A stretch of 5,190 bases of DNA from positions 1 through 5,190 of the forward strand of contig JARIHJ010000027.1 in the NCBI GenBank assembly GCA_029288335.1, written 5' to 3'. Of this stretch, positions 4,671 through 5,190 are shown in pieces. Numbering within the stretch: position 1 is the stretch's first letter; the number at the start of each line of letters is the position of its first letter. The notes beneath the pieces are model-generated. The model was not told where the DNA came from. It saw only the letters and a list, made by a program, of their open reading frames with translations, and ran no database searches. Source of the DNA: Candidatus Saccharimonadota bacterium. Lineage in GTDB: Bacteria; Patescibacteriota; Saccharimonadia; Saccharimonadales; UBA4665. The position numbers were made by a program, and so were the translations under genes.

Positions 4671-4943
4671 CTACCACATTGATTCCGGCACTACGAATCC
4701 TACCGAGAATTTGACCACGTCTTTTAGCCGCTCAGCGTCATTCAGTATGTGAGGCGGATATTCGTAGCCCACCCCACGCACGCCTCCGGATACGTCAAGA
4801 AAGGTGAGCGAGATTCGTCCAAGGTTATCTTCCGGCGTGGCCCGTTCTACAACTGAGCCAAACCCCACAGGTTCTGCATAAAAATTTCTCCCCATTAAAC
4901 CATCGGCCGTTTTATAACAACCCGACAATAACACATTAAGCAT
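4671..4943 (-). CDS. 90-aa protein of unknown function, convergent with the surface-protein gene
   Basis: The protein begins MLNVLLSGCYKTADGLMGRN and ends VVKFSVGFVVPESMW. I chose the ATG at 4943-4941 because a near-ideal AGGAGGT (4957-4951) stands just before it. An in-frame ATG 30 bp further out (4973) would put that ribosome site inside the coding sequence and has none of its own. The sequence is soluble-looking and mixed in charge, with a central SLTFLDVSGGVRGVGYEYPP (45-64) that suggests beta strands and a DAERLKDVVKFSVGF stretch (69-83) near the end. The LLSGC at residues 5-9 resembles a lipobox, but no basic start or hydrophobic core precedes it, so I do not call a lipoprotein. No family is recognised. 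A terminator lies directly upstream, so the gene either has its own weak promoter (TATTGT-like at about 4980-4975) or is fed by read-through. Confidence 0.75.
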   Translation of the reverse strand: MLNVLLSGCYKTADGLMGRNFYAEPVGFGSVVERATPEDNLGRISLTFLDVSGGVRGVGYEYPPHILNDAERLKDVVKFSVGFVVPESMW

Positions 4944-4950
4944 CGTTAAT

Positions 4951-4957
4951 ACCTCCT
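4951..4957 (-). promoter_or_regulatory. Shine-Dalgarno that sets the start of the 90-aa gene
   Basis: AGGAGGT on the minus strand, 7 to 8 nt before the ATG at 4943. It is fully complementary to the usual 16S rRNA tail and decides between two in-frame starts. Confidence 0.8.
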
Positions 4958-4975
4958 GCCTGTTTGTCAGCATAC

Positions 4976-5006
4976 AATAAAAAGAGCGCTATTGCTAGCG
5001 CTCTTT
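4976..5006 (-). terminator. Rho-independent terminator on the minus strand
   Basis: AAAGAGCGCT (4981-4990) and AGCGCTCTTT (4997-5006) form a perfect 10-bp stem with a 6-nt loop. Read on the minus strand the stem runs into TTTTTATTG, a proper T tract, while the plus-strand side has none. It starts 26 bp after the stop of the small frame at the right edge and lies 19 bp before the ribosome site of the 90-aa gene. It may end the upstream gene, or act as an attenuator for the 90-aa gene. Confidence 0.8.
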
Positions 5007-5032
5007 CACTGGCGGTGCGGCCGCCTTCGCGG

Positions 5033-5190
5033 TTATGAAGGTTGGCTTGAGCTGGAAGCAGCCATCGCCTCGGCGATACGCTCAGCATCACAAGGATCTA
5101 TTCTGCCACCATAACGAACGGATTCGGGCGGAAAGCTATCATCAATTAGCTGACTCACCGTTTCCTCAAAAAATCCTCGCTCGCTAGGCG
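5033..5190 (-). CDS. 3' end of an unknown small gene at the right edge
   Basis: One minus-strand frame is open from the right edge to a TAA at 5035-5033, giving 51 codons. It reads PSERGFFEETVSQLIDDSFP and then PESVRYGGRIDPCDAERIAE, ending in a serine-rich AMAASSSSQPS. The other two minus frames have stops close to the edge. The acidic, helix-friendly composition looks like protein, and the terminator 26 bp after the stop supports a gene ending here. The frame may continue beyond the window. It may also start inside it at GTG 5158-5156, which has GAGG 5 nt upstream and would give a 41-aa product. No family is recognised. Confidence 0.55.
   Translation of the reverse strand, partial: PSERGFFEETVSQLIDDSFPPESVRYGGRIDPCDAERIAEAMAASSSSQPS

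Noticed and set aside
4944..4973. Earlier in-frame ATG giving a 100-aa form of the 90-aa protein
   Set aside because: It has no ribosome site, and the perfect AGGAGGT lies between it and the next ATG, which marks the later start.

Overview
The window looks like part of a bacterial chromosome from the Candidate Phyla Radiation, most likely a Saccharibacteria (TM7) relative. Three things suggest this: an S10 ribosomal-protein operon interrupted by small unfamiliar genes, an L23 with a long charged C-terminal tail, and a large surface protein ending in an LVNTG-PG-hydrophobic-RRR sorting-like tail. The taxon is inferred from pattern memory; no database was searched. TGA ends rplD and the 118-aa gene cleanly, so there is no sign of the UGA-glycine code of some other CPR lineages.

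Left part (1-3350, all minus strand; read from right to left): rpsJ (S10), a 118-aa acidic protein of unknown function, a 94-aa three-helix membrane protein of unknown function, rplC (L3), rplD (L4), rplW (L23), a 59-aa acidic protein too short for usual ORF cut-offs, and the 5' end of rplB (L2), which runs off the left edge. This is the universal S10-L3-L4-L23-L2 order with three extra genes inserted. From rplC to rplB every junction overlaps (8, 4, 1 and 11 bp), which implies one tightly coupled transcript. Before rplC there is a good promoter and a leader of about 125 nt with a strong hairpin, so rplC onward may be a separate, separately controlled transcription unit from rpsJ.

Middle (3351-3509): a divergent promoter region. 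An extended -10 promoter for rpsJ lies so close to the start codon that the S10 mRNA would be nearly leaderless. A strong consensus promoter drives the gene on the plus strand. Between them is a perfect head-to-tail 13-bp repeat (12 of 13 identical) that overlaps the rpsJ -35 element.

Right part (3510-5190): a plus-strand gene for a secreted, wall- or membrane-anchored protein of 358 aa (signal peptide, unidentified N-terminal domain, Pro/Lys linker, PKD domain, sortase-like tail), followed by a perfect 26-bp palindromic terminator. Converging on it from the minus strand are a 90-aa unknown protein with a strong ribosome binding site, a rho-independent terminator before that gene, and the 3' end of another small reading frame at the right edge.

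Taken together, the left half makes core parts of both ribosomal subunits around the S10 locus. The right half encodes a cell-surface product. The unexplained content is the set of small, mostly acidic genes threaded through and beside the ribosomal operon.
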